Assembly: GCF_049199905.1 (NCBI RefSeq)
Contig: NZ_JBLZPK010000028.1
Span: 62,001-126,000, forward strand
Origin: Shinella sp032095155
GTDB lineage: Bacteria; Pseudomonadota; Alphaproteobacteria; Rhizobiales; Rhizobiaceae
Reading direction: 5' to 3'
DNA length: 64,000 nucleotides
Under the pieces are notes generated by a model. It saw only the letters and a list, made by a program, of their open reading frames with translations. It was not told the DNA's origin and ran no database searches. Numbering within the stretch: the stretch's first letter is position 1; every line of letters starts with the position of its first letter. A program made the translations under genes and the position numbers. Positions 42,801 through 50,645 of this stretch are shown here, piece by piece.

Positions 42801-43508
42801 GATCTGCGTTGCGCTGAGACCGGTGATGGCGGTGCTGGTGAGCGCCGGGATCTGCGTCGAGGTGAAGGCTGCGACAGCCGCGGTCGAAAGCGCCGCGATC
42901 TGCGCAGGCTTCAACTGGGCGACCTGCGCGGTGGAGAGGGCGGCGACCTGTTCGGGCGTGAGCGCGGCCATCTGCGCGTTCGAGAAGCCGGCGAGCGCCT
43001 GTGCGTTCAGCTTGCCGATCTGCTCGTCCGAAAGCAGCGCGATGGCCGCCGTGCTGAGGCCCTGCACGGCCTTGTAGTTGATCGCAGCCATATCCTCGGT
43101 GGAGAAAGTGGCGATCTCCTCCGGTTCGAAGACGGCGAGCTGGGCGGCGCTCAGGACGCGCACCTGCGCCGAGGTCAGGGCCTCGGCCTGGTCTTCCGTC
43201 AACGCCTTCACCTGGGTGGTGCTGAGGGCGGCGATCTGGTTGGGGGTGAGGCTGCTGATCGCACGATCGAGCGCACCGAGCTGTTCCAGCGTCAGTCCGA
43301 TGATGGCGGTCTGCGAGATGGCGCTCAACTGGCCCGAGCCGAGAACCTCGATGTCTTCCGCTTCCAGCGCCGCGATCTGCTTGGAGGAAAAGGCATTGAG
43401 CTGCGAGGTCGTCAGCGAAGCGACGTCCTCGGTCGACCAGCTCTGGATGGCTGCTGTCGAAAGCGCCTTGATCTGGGGGATGCTCAAGGAGGAAACGATC
43501 GACGTCAT
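36855..43508 (-). CDS. Giant octapeptide-repeat protein, 2217 aa
   Basis: Not assignable to a family I can name. After seven residues the protein runs as an almost unbroken chain of octads with consensus L-[ST]-[STP]-x-[QD]-[ILV]-x-[AG] (for example LSTAQIAA), about 276 copies. In some octads Phe, Ile or Met replaces the first Leu. Octads are often grouped in tens, an 80-residue unit marked by successive octads like LGTDDIAT, FSTADIAA, ISSKAIAG and later LSTAQAEA, LTSAQVRA. I found two seven-residue octads (LDRAISS, ITKGAVG). There is no signal peptide, cysteine, RTX motif, membrane helix or beta-barrel end; the C-terminus is ALSQAGASV. ATG at 43508 follows AGGA at 8 bases. A long soluble solenoid or fibre is likely; its location, adhesion or scaffold role is inference. 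Confidence 0.9.
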   Translation of the reverse strand: MTSIVSSLSIPQIKALSTAAIQSWSTEDVASLTTSQLNAFSSKQIAALEAEDIEVLGSGQLSAISQTAIIGLTLEQLGALDRAISSLTPNQIAALSTTQVKALTEDQAEALTSAQVRVLSAAQLAVFEPEEIATFSTEDMAAINYKAVQGLSTAAIALLSDEQIGKLNAQALAGFSNAQMAALTPEQVAALSTAQVAQLKPAQIAALSTAAVAAFTSTQIPALTSTAITGLSATQIRALDVDQIEALTPAQTKMLTAAQLTAMGSAGVLTFSAADIAAISVGSLSGVSTGAIAALSSAQMAGLTANIITGLTATQVSALTSDQIGNLTSAQIRALSSSQLAGLSSEDIAALSTDAMSALTAKALKGLGTGAIAALSDNQIASLTTAQVNALAAWQIAALGTAGIAEFSTAQITAINASAITGLTSAQVGALDMDQLEAFTPIQAKAFTSTQLSVLDVQTIEAFSSADIAAFAATAIAGLNTAAISGLSSAQIAALSAKSISSLTTAQINTLSAEQAEALTVVQIRALTATQVGAIDPYTFEAFTGTKLAALQPAALLGLGTDALAALSTAQIAAMAPSQIAALKPWQLGALDADQAEALTPAQLRLLSATQLSGFSAEALETFSTADIAALANKSVAGLTTDAVAALTTAQIAALSAAAFSSLTGAQIGALSTEQIGALSTLQVAALGIVQLRALDPEGFESLTSAHIAAINSKAISALGTDAIANLSTDQIAALSTGTIASLTAKQLGVMTTAQAEALTSAQVRALTSSQLYALGNDNIATFSTADLAAIHSKAVPGLPTGALAALSSNEIAVLTTAQIVGLTTAQMAAMDPEFLGSLTTAQIAALSTGVIASLTTAQIAELDTAQAEALTSAQVRVLTSDQLAEFTSQEIATFSTADIAAITKGAVGLSEEAITGLSTAQAAALSRNALASLTSGQIEALTTAQIAAFTTAQIGAFTSIQIAALESQDIRALSTAQIAAIANRALAGFTTGTIAGLSSDQIAAISTIAISGLTTAQLDALNSIQVGLFSTAQLKALTAAQLGALGENLAVLSSEQIASLNSSAIPGLTTSQIDDLTAGQIAALSTAQIGMLNGQQIAAFSPTEIAAFTTAQIAALGVTGIPGFTSDQIEALSTSQIAALSSRQMGALTSAQLGAMTTQNIAALTPGQIAGLNAGAIPGFTSQQLATLTTSQAEALNEAQIGIISSEQISELGTDDIATFSTKDIAAITAGAIGGLSAAKIASLSPQQIAALNTAAIAAMTTAQIAALSTAQAEALTNTQVAALGSTQLAALGADDIATFSSKDLASITSDAIGGMSTATLAALSTTQIASLGTASISGLTARQMAALGTAQAEALSSTQIAVLSSTQLAALSSNAIATFSTREMFVIGTDAITGLSTGAIAGLSTSQIAALNSMSVGSLLPRQIAALTSDQLDAMTPAQVRALDARQIASLGTEYIAALSTAQIAALSTAAVAGMSTAQIAAMTTAQAEALSSTQVGALTSRQIAALGMDDLDTFSTADMAAISSSAMSGLSTGMLASLTTSQIAALGPAGLSGMTSEQIAALSSTQVAALTTAQIAGFGSKQVAGLATEDIAALSAAQIAALGTGGIAGLTTAHIAVLSTEQAEALTSTQIAAFKSTQIAAFHTDTIETFTARELGAIGSSAVAGLSTAMIAVLTTAQIAALNGSGLTSTQVNALSSTQLEALTTTQLAAFSSAQVGGLGTDDIALLSPAQIAALGTAGVAALTTSQVAALAPDQAEALTSTQVAALSSTQIGALSTDDLALFSNDDMAAISSRAIAGLSTSALHALTESQIAAMSPSGISGLASDQIAALSTDQVEALTSAQVGALTSRQLSAFTAAQLHTFSTADMSAISSIAMSGLPASILSGFSAEQIAALSPAGFIGLSTSQIDALSTSQIAGLSTAQLAALGSRQIGTLGTDDIAALTAAQIAAFSTYGIAGLTSAQAAALTQEQAEALSSAQVASLSSGALAGLSTQALDTLSLAKLSAIGSSAIRGLPASYLATLSDAEIEALGTGAISGLTSTQIGALTVDQLEAFSVAQIGALSVSGLAGLTTAQMQTISADELAAISPAALKGLSSAAMSSLSTENVAALSKTQLAALSYSQMAALSATQIGALSADQVGALTATQAAALGADDFGSFSVDHILALSSNAISGLSTATLAGLTSEQANAFTPGQLAGMTSAQISALSQAGASV
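36909..43490. repeat. 24-bp / 240-bp coding tandem repeats of the giant gene
   Basis: DNA-level view of the octad array: diverged 24-bp units, with a 240-bp higher period over much of the length. On the plus strand recurring forms include GCGGCGATCTG and GTCGTCAGG variants. Copies differ by many silent and conservative changes, so this is an old array, not a recent expansion. The reading frame is kept throughout. Confidence 0.85.
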
Positions 43509-43678
43509 AGGCAAAATCCTGAGAAAATGAGACGAAAGAACAGACGAAATCCACTATCGGTCAGTCTATGCGTTACAGGCGTGAGCTTGCCTGAGCCTGT
43601 AGTTGCAAGCGTCATCATTCGGCACGCGGGAAGCGGCCGGATTTCTGAGGTTTCAGGGAGGATTTTGGGTGATGGAGA

Positions 43679-43700
43679 GGGAAGGCGGGGGCGCCTTCCC
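43679..43700 (-). terminator. Hairpin after the MoxR operon
   Basis: An 8-bp stem GGGAAGGC / GCCTTCCC with a 6-base loop, 6 bases after the stop codon of the last gene. The tail TCTCCATC is weak, so read-through into the giant gene is possible. Confidence 0.55.
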
Positions 43701-43706
43701 GGCCGT

Positions 43707-45779
43707 CTAGCGGCCTTCGCGATACCAGGTGGCGGAGAAGGCGAGGAGCAGCAAGCCGACACCGGCAAATCCGGCGAAAAGCGGCAGCGTATTGATACCC
43801 TTCAGCACGGTCTCATCCGTCATGCGCAGCGACAGCCTGTTCTCGTCCACCGTGCGGACCTGGCCGGAAACCGGCAGAAGCGGCGGCAGCGAGACGGCGT
43901 TGCCGCTCTCGTCGACCAGCCGACGCACCGTGCCCTTGGTGGCATCGGCGAGCGGTTTCAGGGTCTCGGTCGTCGAGATCGTCGCCTTGAATTCCGGCGC
44001 GTCGACCGCGCCGACATGCACCAGCGCATTGAGATCGTCGTTGGTGATCTCGTAGAGGCCGGTCTCGGTGGTCGGGATTTCCGCGCGATAGAGGCCGGGT
44101 TCGGCTTGCGTGAGCTTCACCTGTTCCGTTTTGCCGGAGGGCAGTTTCAGCGTGGCCTCGCCGGGTGCGTCGCCGATCGTCTGGCGGTTGATCTGCAGGG
44201 TCCGGCCGAAGGTACGTGCCGTCAGCGCCTCTTCCTCCAATGCTGGTTCCTGCATCAGCCAGTGCGCCGTGCGCCGGTAGAGCGAGACATGCGGGCCGCC
44301 GCCTTCGAAGCCCCGCGCCCAGAGCCAGCCCTGATCGGAGAGCAACATGGCGACGCGGCCCTTGCCGGCGCGGTTCAGCACCAGGAGCGGCTTGCCGTCG
44401 TTTGCTTCCATCACGACATTGCCCTGCGGGCGCTGCACATCGACGGTGCGGAACCAGCGGCCCCAGTGCGGCGGCTCCGAATCGGCCCCTTCGAGGCCGC
44501 GCGTGACCGGGTGCTTCTTGCCCTGCTCGGAAAGCCGGGGATAGAAGGGCGCGACATTCATCTCGCCGGTCGGGTTTGCGGGAAGCACGACGGAAAGCGG
44601 CGTGCCGGCAATCGAATCGTTGCCCGCGTGCTCCGGCCCCGCCGCGATCAGCAGCGCGCCGCCGTTTTCGACATATTGCGCGATGTTGTCGTAGTAGAGG
44701 ATCGGCAGCACGCCGCGGTGCTGGTAGCGGTCGAAGATGATGAGGTCGAACTCGTTGATCTTGTCGACGAAGAGTTCGCGCGTCGGGAAGGCGATCAGTG
44801 ACAGTTCGTTGATCGGCGTGCCGTCCTGCTTTTCCGGCGGGCGCAGAATGGTGAAATGCACGAGGTCGATGGCGGTGTCCGACTTCAGGAGGTTTCGCCA
44901 GGCGCGCTCGCCGGCATGCGGCTCGCCGGAGACGAGCAGCACGCGCAGGTTCTCGCGGATGCCCTCGATGACATGGACCGCGCGGTTGTTGGCGGTCGTG
45001 ATCTCGCCCTCAACGGGCTCCACCGCGAATTCGAGGATGTTGTTGCCGCCGCGCGGCACGGTGAAGCCGAGCGGCTGTTCGGTGCCGGGTTCGGCAATTT
45101 CAGAGGCGATCTCGTTGCCGTTGAGGCGCACGGTCACGCGGGCGGTGCCGCCGGGGCCGGCGCCATCGTCCACCACGCGGAATTTCAGCTCCTGCGGCTC
45201 GCCGACGATGCCGAATCGCGGCGCGCTGACCACCTCGATGCGCCGGTCGAATTCATCCGGCCGGCCGGTGACGAGGGCGTGGACCGGCGCGTCGAAGCCG
45301 GAAAAGGCGGACGCCTCGGGAATGTCGTGCACCTGACCGTCGGTGATAAAAATCGCGCCGCCGACGCGTGAGCGGGGCACGTCGGCGATCGCCGAATTCA
45401 GAGCGTCGAAGAGGCGGGTGGAGGGCGTGTCCGACGTGCCGTCGTCGCCGGCTTCGACGATGCGCGGCTCGAGGCGCGGGTACCGGGAAAAACGCTCCTT
45501 GAGGCCGGCAAGGGCGGCGTCCGTCTCGGCGGTGCGCTCGGCGCTGTCCTGGCTCTGGCTGCGGTCGATGATGACGGGCACGACGGTCGATAGCGCCTCG
45601 CGGTCCTCCTGCATCAGCACGGGATTGGCGAGCGCCAGAACGAGCAGGACCAGCGCAAACGCACGCACCAGCGCGCCTCGCAGGCCGCGCCAGAGGCCGA
45701 GGGCGGAAAGCAGCATGCCGAGAAGGCCGATGAGGGCAATGGCGATCCAGGGAAGGAAGGGAGAGAACTGTACGGTCAT
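43707..45779 (-). CDS. Membrane protein with VWA-like and glutamine-amidotransferase-like domains
   Basis: A 690-residue protein: two N-terminal membrane helices (about 8-30, 38-55), a VWA-like domain starting VVPVIIDRSQSQDS (a partial DxSxS metal site, about 66-79) with GGAIFITDGQVHD, a beta-sandwich part, then a class I amidotransferase-like fold (about 275-530, NLRVLLVSGEPHAG and YVENGGALLIAAGPEHAGND), and a C-terminal membrane helix. No catalytic Cys triad is apparent, so it is probably structural. It is the last gene of the MoxR-DUF58-BatA operon and starts 1 base after its neighbour. Confidence 0.85.
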   Translation of the reverse strand: MTVQFSPFLPWIAIALIGLLGMLLSALGLWRGLRGALVRAFALVLLVLALANPVLMQEDREALSTVVPVIIDRSQSQDSAERTAETDAALAGLKERFSRYPRLEPRIVEAGDDGTSDTPSTRLFDALNSAIADVPRSRVGGAIFITDGQVHDIPEASAFSGFDAPVHALVTGRPDEFDRRIEVVSAPRFGIVGEPQELKFRVVDDGAGPGGTARVTVRLNGNEIASEIAEPGTEQPLGFTVPRGGNNILEFAVEPVEGEITTANNRAVHVIEGIRENLRVLLVSGEPHAGERAWRNLLKSDTAIDLVHFTILRPPEKQDGTPINELSLIAFPTRELFVDKINEFDLIIFDRYQHRGVLPILYYDNIAQYVENGGALLIAAGPEHAGNDSIAGTPLSVVLPANPTGEMNVAPFYPRLSEQGKKHPVTRGLEGADSEPPHWGRWFRTVDVQRPQGNVVMEANDGKPLLVLNRAGKGRVAMLLSDQGWLWARGFEGGGPHVSLYRRTAHWLMQEPALEEEALTARTFGRTLQINRQTIGDAPGEATLKLPSGKTEQVKLTQAEPGLYRAEIPTTETGLYEITNDDLNALVHVGAVDAPEFKATISTTETLKPLADATKGTVRRLVDESGNAVSLPPLLPVSGQVRTVDENRLSLRMTDETVLKGINTLPLFAGFAGVGLLLLAFSATWYREGR

Positions 45780-45780
45780 G

Positions 45781-48588
45781 TCACTGCCCCAGCCGCTCGA
45801 GGAGGGCGGGCACGTGGACCTGGTCCGCCTTGTAGTTGCCGGTGAGCATGTACATCATGATGTTGACGCCGGAGCGGAAGGCGTGCTCGCGCTGCACCTC
45901 GTCCGGCGGCACGGTCGGCAGCAGCGCCATGCCGTTGGCATCGACCGCCCAGGCGCCGGCGAAATCGTTGCCGGTGATCATGATCGGCGAGACGCCGTCG
46001 CCCGCGCGGGCCGGCCGCGACGGGTCTTCCTTGCGGTCGAGCTCGGCCTCCACCCAGAGCGGGCTTCCGGCATAGCGGCCGGGGAAATTGGCGAGCAGAT
46101 AGAAGGCCTTGGTCAGAACGTGATCGGCCGGGACGGGCTCCAGCGGCGGGATATCGAGATTGGCGAGGATCGCCTGCAGGCGCTCGGTGTTCGGGCTCGT
46201 CGAATTGCTGTCGAGCGAGACGAACTGGTCGCGGGTATCGAACAACACGGTGCCACCATTGCGCATATAGGCGTCGATGCGGCTGATCGCGGCGCTGGAG
46301 GGCATTTCCGCAGACGCACTCACCGGCCAGTAGATAATCGGGTAGAGCGACAGCTCATCCTTGGAAATATCGACGCCGACGGGTTCGCCGGGTTCCAGCG
46401 TCGTGCGGTAGGTGAGGAATTCGGTGAGGCCGGCAAGGCCGCGTTCGGAAATCCGGTCGACCTCGCCTTCGCCTGTTACGACATAGGCGAGATGCGTCGT
46501 GTCGAGTCGCGAGAGGATCGTGTCGTCGCCGGGTTTGGCATCGTCAGCACGGCTTTCACCGGGCAGGGCGACCAGCGCGCCGACCGCCAGCGCCAACAGC
46601 ACGGCGGCAGCCGCGCCGCGGCTCGGCATGCGCCGGGCGGCCGCGGCAAAGGCGCCGCCCATGGAGAGCACGATGGCGCAGTCGGCCAGCAGCAGCAGGG
46701 CTGCAAGGGTGAAGAGATGCGGTTTCAGCGACCAGGTCTCCTTGCCGGCGAGCGGCTCGCGCAGCACGCCGGAACCTTCGGCAACGGCCAGCGGTCGGAT
46801 TTCGTGGCCGGGCGGGAAGAGGTTGTGCGCGACATAGCCGTCCTCCGTGCCGTAGAGGCCGGGCGGATTATCGAAGGTGGCGATAGCCTTGGCGCCATCG
46901 GTGGCGGCGAGCGGCTTGGCTTCGCCGGTGGCGGCGGCCAGCGTGCCGTTGGCGGTCATCAGGCGATAGGGCGGCAGGCGCTGTGTCTCGCCACCCTTGG
47001 AAGACACGCCGCCGCCGCGCGACAGCTGCACGGTGCGGCGGAGCATTTCGACGAAATCGCCTGACAGCGGCAGGTTCGACCAGCCGGTTTCCGCGCTGAT
47101 GTGGAAGAGCACGATGCGGCCGGAGCCAAGCGGACCAGTCGTGACCAGCGGCGTGCCGTCGGCAAGGCTTGCCCAGGTGCGTTCGGCGAGATCCGGTGTC
47201 GGCTCGGCCAGAACCTGGCGCTTGATCAGGATATTTTCCGGCGCGCGCATGCCGAAGAACGGGCTGTTTGCCGGATAGGCCGAAAGCGGCTGCGGCTCGG
47301 ACCAGGACAGCGCGCCGCCAAGCGCCCGTTCGCCCTTGCGCAGCAGCACCGGCACGAGCGGATCGTCGGCGGGGGCGGCGGCCAGGCGCGGGCCGGCAAA
47401 GCGGATCAGCATGCCGCCGGCTTCCACCCAACGCTTCACCTCGGCCTGCACATCCTCCGGCAGGCGGCCGATATCGGCCATGATCAGCACGGAGGGGTTC
47501 TGCTCGATGATTTCAGGCACGGCGACCGAGAGATCGGCGACGCTCGGCTCGATCAGGTCGGCATAGGGGGCAAGTGCCCGGTTGATATAGTGCAGCGGCG
47601 AAAGCAGCGGCTGGCTCGCATCCACCACCTCGCCCGACAGGAAGGCCACGCGGCGGCGGCGGAAACCGTCGTCGAGCAGATAGGTGCCGCCGGCATTGGC
47701 GAGGCCGTCGATGGTCAGGCGGGCGAAATCGTTACGCAGCTCGAAGGGCGCGGTGATCGTGCCGGTCGTGGTGGTCGCACCGGCGGAGAATTCGGCAGTG
47801 CCCGTCGCGATCGGCCGGCCGCGGGAATCGTGCGCGGTCAGCGGCAGGCTGCGCGGCGCGCGGCCATCGAGGCGGGTGAGGGCGACGGAAAGGGCATCGG
47901 CGCCGTTGTTGGCGGCCGTAACCGCGACGGCGGAAGCGCCGTCGCTCTCGATCAGGCGGAAGTCGGCGGGCGACAGCGCCTTGAGGGCGGCGACCGTCTC
48001 GTCCGTTTCGCTGCTCGCCATGCCGTCGCTGATGAAGGCCACGGTGCCGGGCGCGGTTCCGTCGAGCGCGGTGCGCAGCGACGCGACGGCGGAAGCCCGG
48101 TCGGCAGGCAGCGGGCGCGGCTCGGCGGCGGCGAGGCGGTTGCGGGCGGTGATGGCATCGACGGGCACGGCGTCGTGCTGGCGATCGGCGGTGAGCACCA
48201 GCGCAATCGGCACGTCGCGGCTTTCGGCATCCTCGATCAGCGCGGTGGCGGTCTCGACGCGGCGCGGCCAGTCGGTGGCCGACGCCCAGGTGTTGTCGAC
48301 GACGAGGACGAGCGGGCCGCTGGAAGCCAGCGTGTTGGTGCGCGGATTGAAAACCGGATCGGCGATGGCGAAGATGACGGCGGCGGCCATCAGCATGCGC
48401 AGCAGCGTCAGCCACCACGGGCTTTGCGCCGGCGTCTCCTCCCGCTTCAGGATGGAGGCGAGGATGGCGAAGGGCGGGAAGACTTCGACGAGCGGCTTCG
48501 GTGGCGTGAGGCGCAGCAGCCACCAGATGACGGGCAACAGCACCAGCGTCGTCAGCACGGCGGGAAAGGCGAAGGCAAAGGCGCTCAT
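45781..48588 (-). CDS. BatA-like N-terminal and DUF4159 domain membrane protein
   Basis: A 935-residue protein. Residues 1-85 are the aerotolerance-regulator/BatA N-terminal region with two membrane helices (FAFPAVLTTLVLLPVIWWLLRL and LLRMLMAAAVIFAIADPVF). A VWA-like domain follows (LVLVVDNTWASATDW), then a long middle part, two membrane helices near 620-690 and a C-terminal DUF4159 domain (about 700-930, YPIIYWPVSA and NGGTVLFDTRDQF). Genes of this kind accompany MoxR ATPases and DUF58 proteins. It overlaps the DUF58 gene by 4 bases. Confidence 0.88.
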   Translation of the reverse strand: MSAFAFAFPAVLTTLVLLPVIWWLLRLTPPKPLVEVFPPFAILASILKREETPAQSPWWLTLLRMLMAAAVIFAIADPVFNPRTNTLASSGPLVLVVDNTWASATDWPRRVETATALIEDAESRDVPIALVLTADRQHDAVPVDAITARNRLAAAEPRPLPADRASAVASLRTALDGTAPGTVAFISDGMASSETDETVAALKALSPADFRLIESDGASAVAVTAANNGADALSVALTRLDGRAPRSLPLTAHDSRGRPIATGTAEFSAGATTTTGTITAPFELRNDFARLTIDGLANAGGTYLLDDGFRRRRVAFLSGEVVDASQPLLSPLHYINRALAPYADLIEPSVADLSVAVPEIIEQNPSVLIMADIGRLPEDVQAEVKRWVEAGGMLIRFAGPRLAAAPADDPLVPVLLRKGERALGGALSWSEPQPLSAYPANSPFFGMRAPENILIKRQVLAEPTPDLAERTWASLADGTPLVTTGPLGSGRIVLFHISAETGWSNLPLSGDFVEMLRRTVQLSRGGGVSSKGGETQRLPPYRLMTANGTLAAATGEAKPLAATDGAKAIATFDNPPGLYGTEDGYVAHNLFPPGHEIRPLAVAEGSGVLREPLAGKETWSLKPHLFTLAALLLLADCAIVLSMGGAFAAAARRMPSRGAAAAVLLALAVGALVALPGESRADDAKPGDDTILSRLDTTHLAYVVTGEGEVDRISERGLAGLTEFLTYRTTLEPGEPVGVDISKDELSLYPIIYWPVSASAEMPSSAAISRIDAYMRNGGTVLFDTRDQFVSLDSNSTSPNTERLQAILANLDIPPLEPVPADHVLTKAFYLLANFPGRYAGSPLWVEAELDRKEDPSRPARAGDGVSPIMITGNDFAGAWAVDANGMALLPTVPPDEVQREHAFRSGVNIMMYMLTGNYKADQVHVPALLERLGQ

Positions 48589-49505
48589 CGGCCGCGGCCC
48601 TCCGTCTTCATGGCCGGCATGCCGGAGAGATACATGTGCACGGCGACCAGCGCCTCGGAGGCGAGCCGGTCGGTGCGGTGCGGCACGAAGCTCCAGCCGA
48701 GATGGCGCAGAGTGTAAGCCAGGGTCTCGCGGCGCGCGGTATAGGCGCGGGCATAATCGTCCTTCAGCGTCTCGGCGCGGCCGGCCGTCAACTTCTGGCC
48801 GCTTTCGGGATCGGTGAATTCGGTGCGGCCGGCATAGGGGAAGGTTTCCTCCGCCGGGTCGGATATCTCGACGACATGGCCGCGCAGGCCGCGGCGGGCG
48901 AGCGGGCCGAGGCGGTTCATGACGTCCTCGACGGGATCGAGGAAGTCGCCGATCAGCACGATATCGCTGTTGCCGCGGATCATGCCGGTCTCCGGCAGGC
49001 CGCCGGTCGTGCCGTTGTGCATCAGCGCGGTGGCGAGGCGTTCGGCGGCGTTGCGCGCGGCGATCGGCTCCATGATGCCGGGGCAGCCGATGCGTTCACC
49101 GGAGCGGGCGAGGATCTCGGCGAGCGCCAGCATGAGAACCAGCGCGCGGCTTTCCTTCGAGACGCTGCCGAGCGTCGATTTGTACATCATGGATGGCGAG
49201 AGATCGGCCCAGATCCAGACAGTGTGGGCAGCTTCCCATTCGCGGTCGCGCACATAGGTATGGTCATCGCGGGCGGAGCGGCGCCAGTCGATACGTGACA
49301 GGCTTTCGCCGTCGACATAGGGGCGGAATTGCCAGAAATTCTCGCCGATGCCGCGCTTGCGGCGGCCGTGCCAGCCGGCAATCACGGTGTTGGCGAGGCG
49401 CTGGGCTTCGACCATGCAATCGGGAATGAGGGCCGCACGCGCCTGCGCCCGCGAAAGCACCTCGCGGGTCGGTGTTGGCTCGACGATCTGGCCGACGGAT
49501 GCCAT
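48585..49505 (-). CDS. DUF58 domain protein
   Basis: A 306-residue DUF58 protein, soluble as read. The family core GRRKRGIGENFWQFRPYVDGESLSRIDWRRSARDDHTYVRDRE (about residues 47-90) is intact, followed by a VWA-like fold with WIWADLSPSMMYKST (a DxSxS-type metal site). DUF58 proteins pair with MoxR ATPases in envelope or metallo-protein maturation systems. It lies 13 bp after moxR and overlaps the next gene. Confidence 0.92.
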   Translation of the reverse strand: MASVGQIVEPTPTREVLSRAQARAALIPDCMVEAQRLANTVIAGWHGRRKRGIGENFWQFRPYVDGESLSRIDWRRSARDDHTYVRDREWEAAHTVWIWADLSPSMMYKSTLGSVSKESRALVLMLALAEILARSGERIGCPGIMEPIAARNAAERLATALMHNGTTGGLPETGMIRGNSDIVLIGDFLDPVEDVMNRLGPLARRGLRGHVVEISDPAEETFPYAGRTEFTDPESGQKLTAGRAETLKDDYARAYTARRETLAYTLRHLGWSFVPHRTDRLASEALVAVHMYLSGMPAMKTEGRGR

Positions 49506-49518
49506 GCGCTTTCCTTAT

Positions 49519-50532
49519 TCAGCCGCCCGCCTGCCGGACGAGCCCTGCAATGACGTCGCGAACGGACATACCTTCCGCGCGCGCGCCAAAAGTCAGCGCC
49601 ATGCGGTGCTGGAGGATCGGCTCAGCCAGTGCCAGCACGTCATCGACGGAGGGCGCGAGGCGGCCTTCATAGAGCGCGCGGGCGCGGGCGCAGAGCATCA
49701 TGGCCTGGCCGGCGCGCGGGCCGGGACCCCAGGCGACATGCTTGTCGGTGGAGGCCACACCATTGCCGGGACGTGCCGAGCGCACGAGCGACAGGATCGC
49801 GTCGAGCACCTTTTCGCTGACCGGCATCTGGCGGATGAGGGTCTGGATCTCGATGAGGCGGGCCGCAGTGATGGCAGCCTCCGCATGGGCCTCGTGCACG
49901 CCGGTGGTTTCGAGCAGGATCTGCCGTTCAGCGGCGAGTTCCGGATAGTGCACATCGACCTGCAGCAGGAAGCGGTCGAGCTGGGCTTCCGGCAGCGGAT
50001 AGGTGCCTTCCTGCTCCAGCGGGTTCTGCGTCGCGAGCACGTGGAAGGGCTTGGGAAGGTCGTTCGGCCGGCCGGCGACGGTGACGTGATATTCCTGCAT
50101 GGCCTGGAGCAGGGCGGACTGGGTGCGCGGCGAGGCGCGGTTGATCTCGTCGGCCATCAGGAGCTGCGTAAAGATCGGGCCGGGCACGAAGCGGAAGGAG
50201 CGCTTGCCGTTGTCGTCCTGGTCCATCACCTCGGAGCCGAGGATATCCGACGGCATCAGGTCCGGCGTGAACTGGATGCGGCTGGAGGCAAGGCCGAGCA
50301 CGGTGCCAAGGGTGGCGACGAGCTTGGTCTTGGCGAGGCCCGGCACGCCCACGAGCAGCGCATGGCCGCCCGAGAGTACGGCGAGCATGGTCTGCTCGAC
50401 CACGCTTTCCTGGCCGAAGATGACCTTGGCGACTTCCTTGCGGATGAGGGCGATGTCGGAGAGCGCCCGTTCGGCCGCGGCGATGACGGCTTTTTCGTCC
50501 AGGCCGGACTCGGAGGAATTCTGAACGCCCAT
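49519..50532 (-). CDS. MoxR-family AAA+ ATPase
   Basis: A 337-residue MoxR-type chaperone ATPase. Walker A is GVPGLAKTKL (about 62-71), Walker B LLMADEINRA (about 121-130), followed by SALLQAMQE, and sensor 1 is VLATQNPLEQEGTYPLPEAQLDRF, hallmark of the family. It should remodel or insert cofactors into partner proteins together with the downstream DUF58 and VWA proteins. ATG at 50532 is preceded by GGAG at 6 bases; the longer TTG-started frame is less likely. It is divergent from the DUF1285 gene. Confidence 0.94.
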   Translation of the reverse strand: MGVQNSSESGLDEKAVIAAAERALSDIALIRKEVAKVIFGQESVVEQTMLAVLSGGHALLVGVPGLAKTKLVATLGTVLGLASSRIQFTPDLMPSDILGSEVMDQDDNGKRSFRFVPGPIFTQLLMADEINRASPRTQSALLQAMQEYHVTVAGRPNDLPKPFHVLATQNPLEQEGTYPLPEAQLDRFLLQVDVHYPELAAERQILLETTGVHEAHAEAAITAARLIEIQTLIRQMPVSEKVLDAILSLVRSARPGNGVASTDKHVAWGPGPRAGQAMMLCARARALYEGRLAPSVDDVLALAEPILQHRMALTFGARAEGMSVRDVIAGLVRQAGG

Positions 50533-50645
50533 CTTTATCTCCAGTACCGGTTCCAAACGCGCGGCGAATCGTGGCCTTGCCGCGTTCGCGTCCTACATAG
50601 AAAGCTTATTAGCTCACCTGTGGCTGACAAGCGGCCACGAAATGA

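Noticed and set aside
36909..43490. CRISPR array or non-coding satellite
   Set aside because: Repeats are contiguous without spacers and keep one open reading frame with conservative substitutions.
36855..43508. Autotransporter adhesin, RTX toxin or TAL effector
   Set aside because: There is no signal peptide, no C-terminal beta-barrel, no glycine-rich calcium nonapeptides, and no 33-35 residue repeat with variable di-residues; only the LTPEQ opening resembles TAL repeats.
37011..43554. Long open frames on the plus strand and in a second minus frame across the giant repeat gene (up to 555 codons)
   Set aside because: They follow from the 24-bp repeat and GC-rich codons of the octad gene; their products are Arg/Gly/Asp-rich low-complexity chains with no ribosome sites or family motifs.
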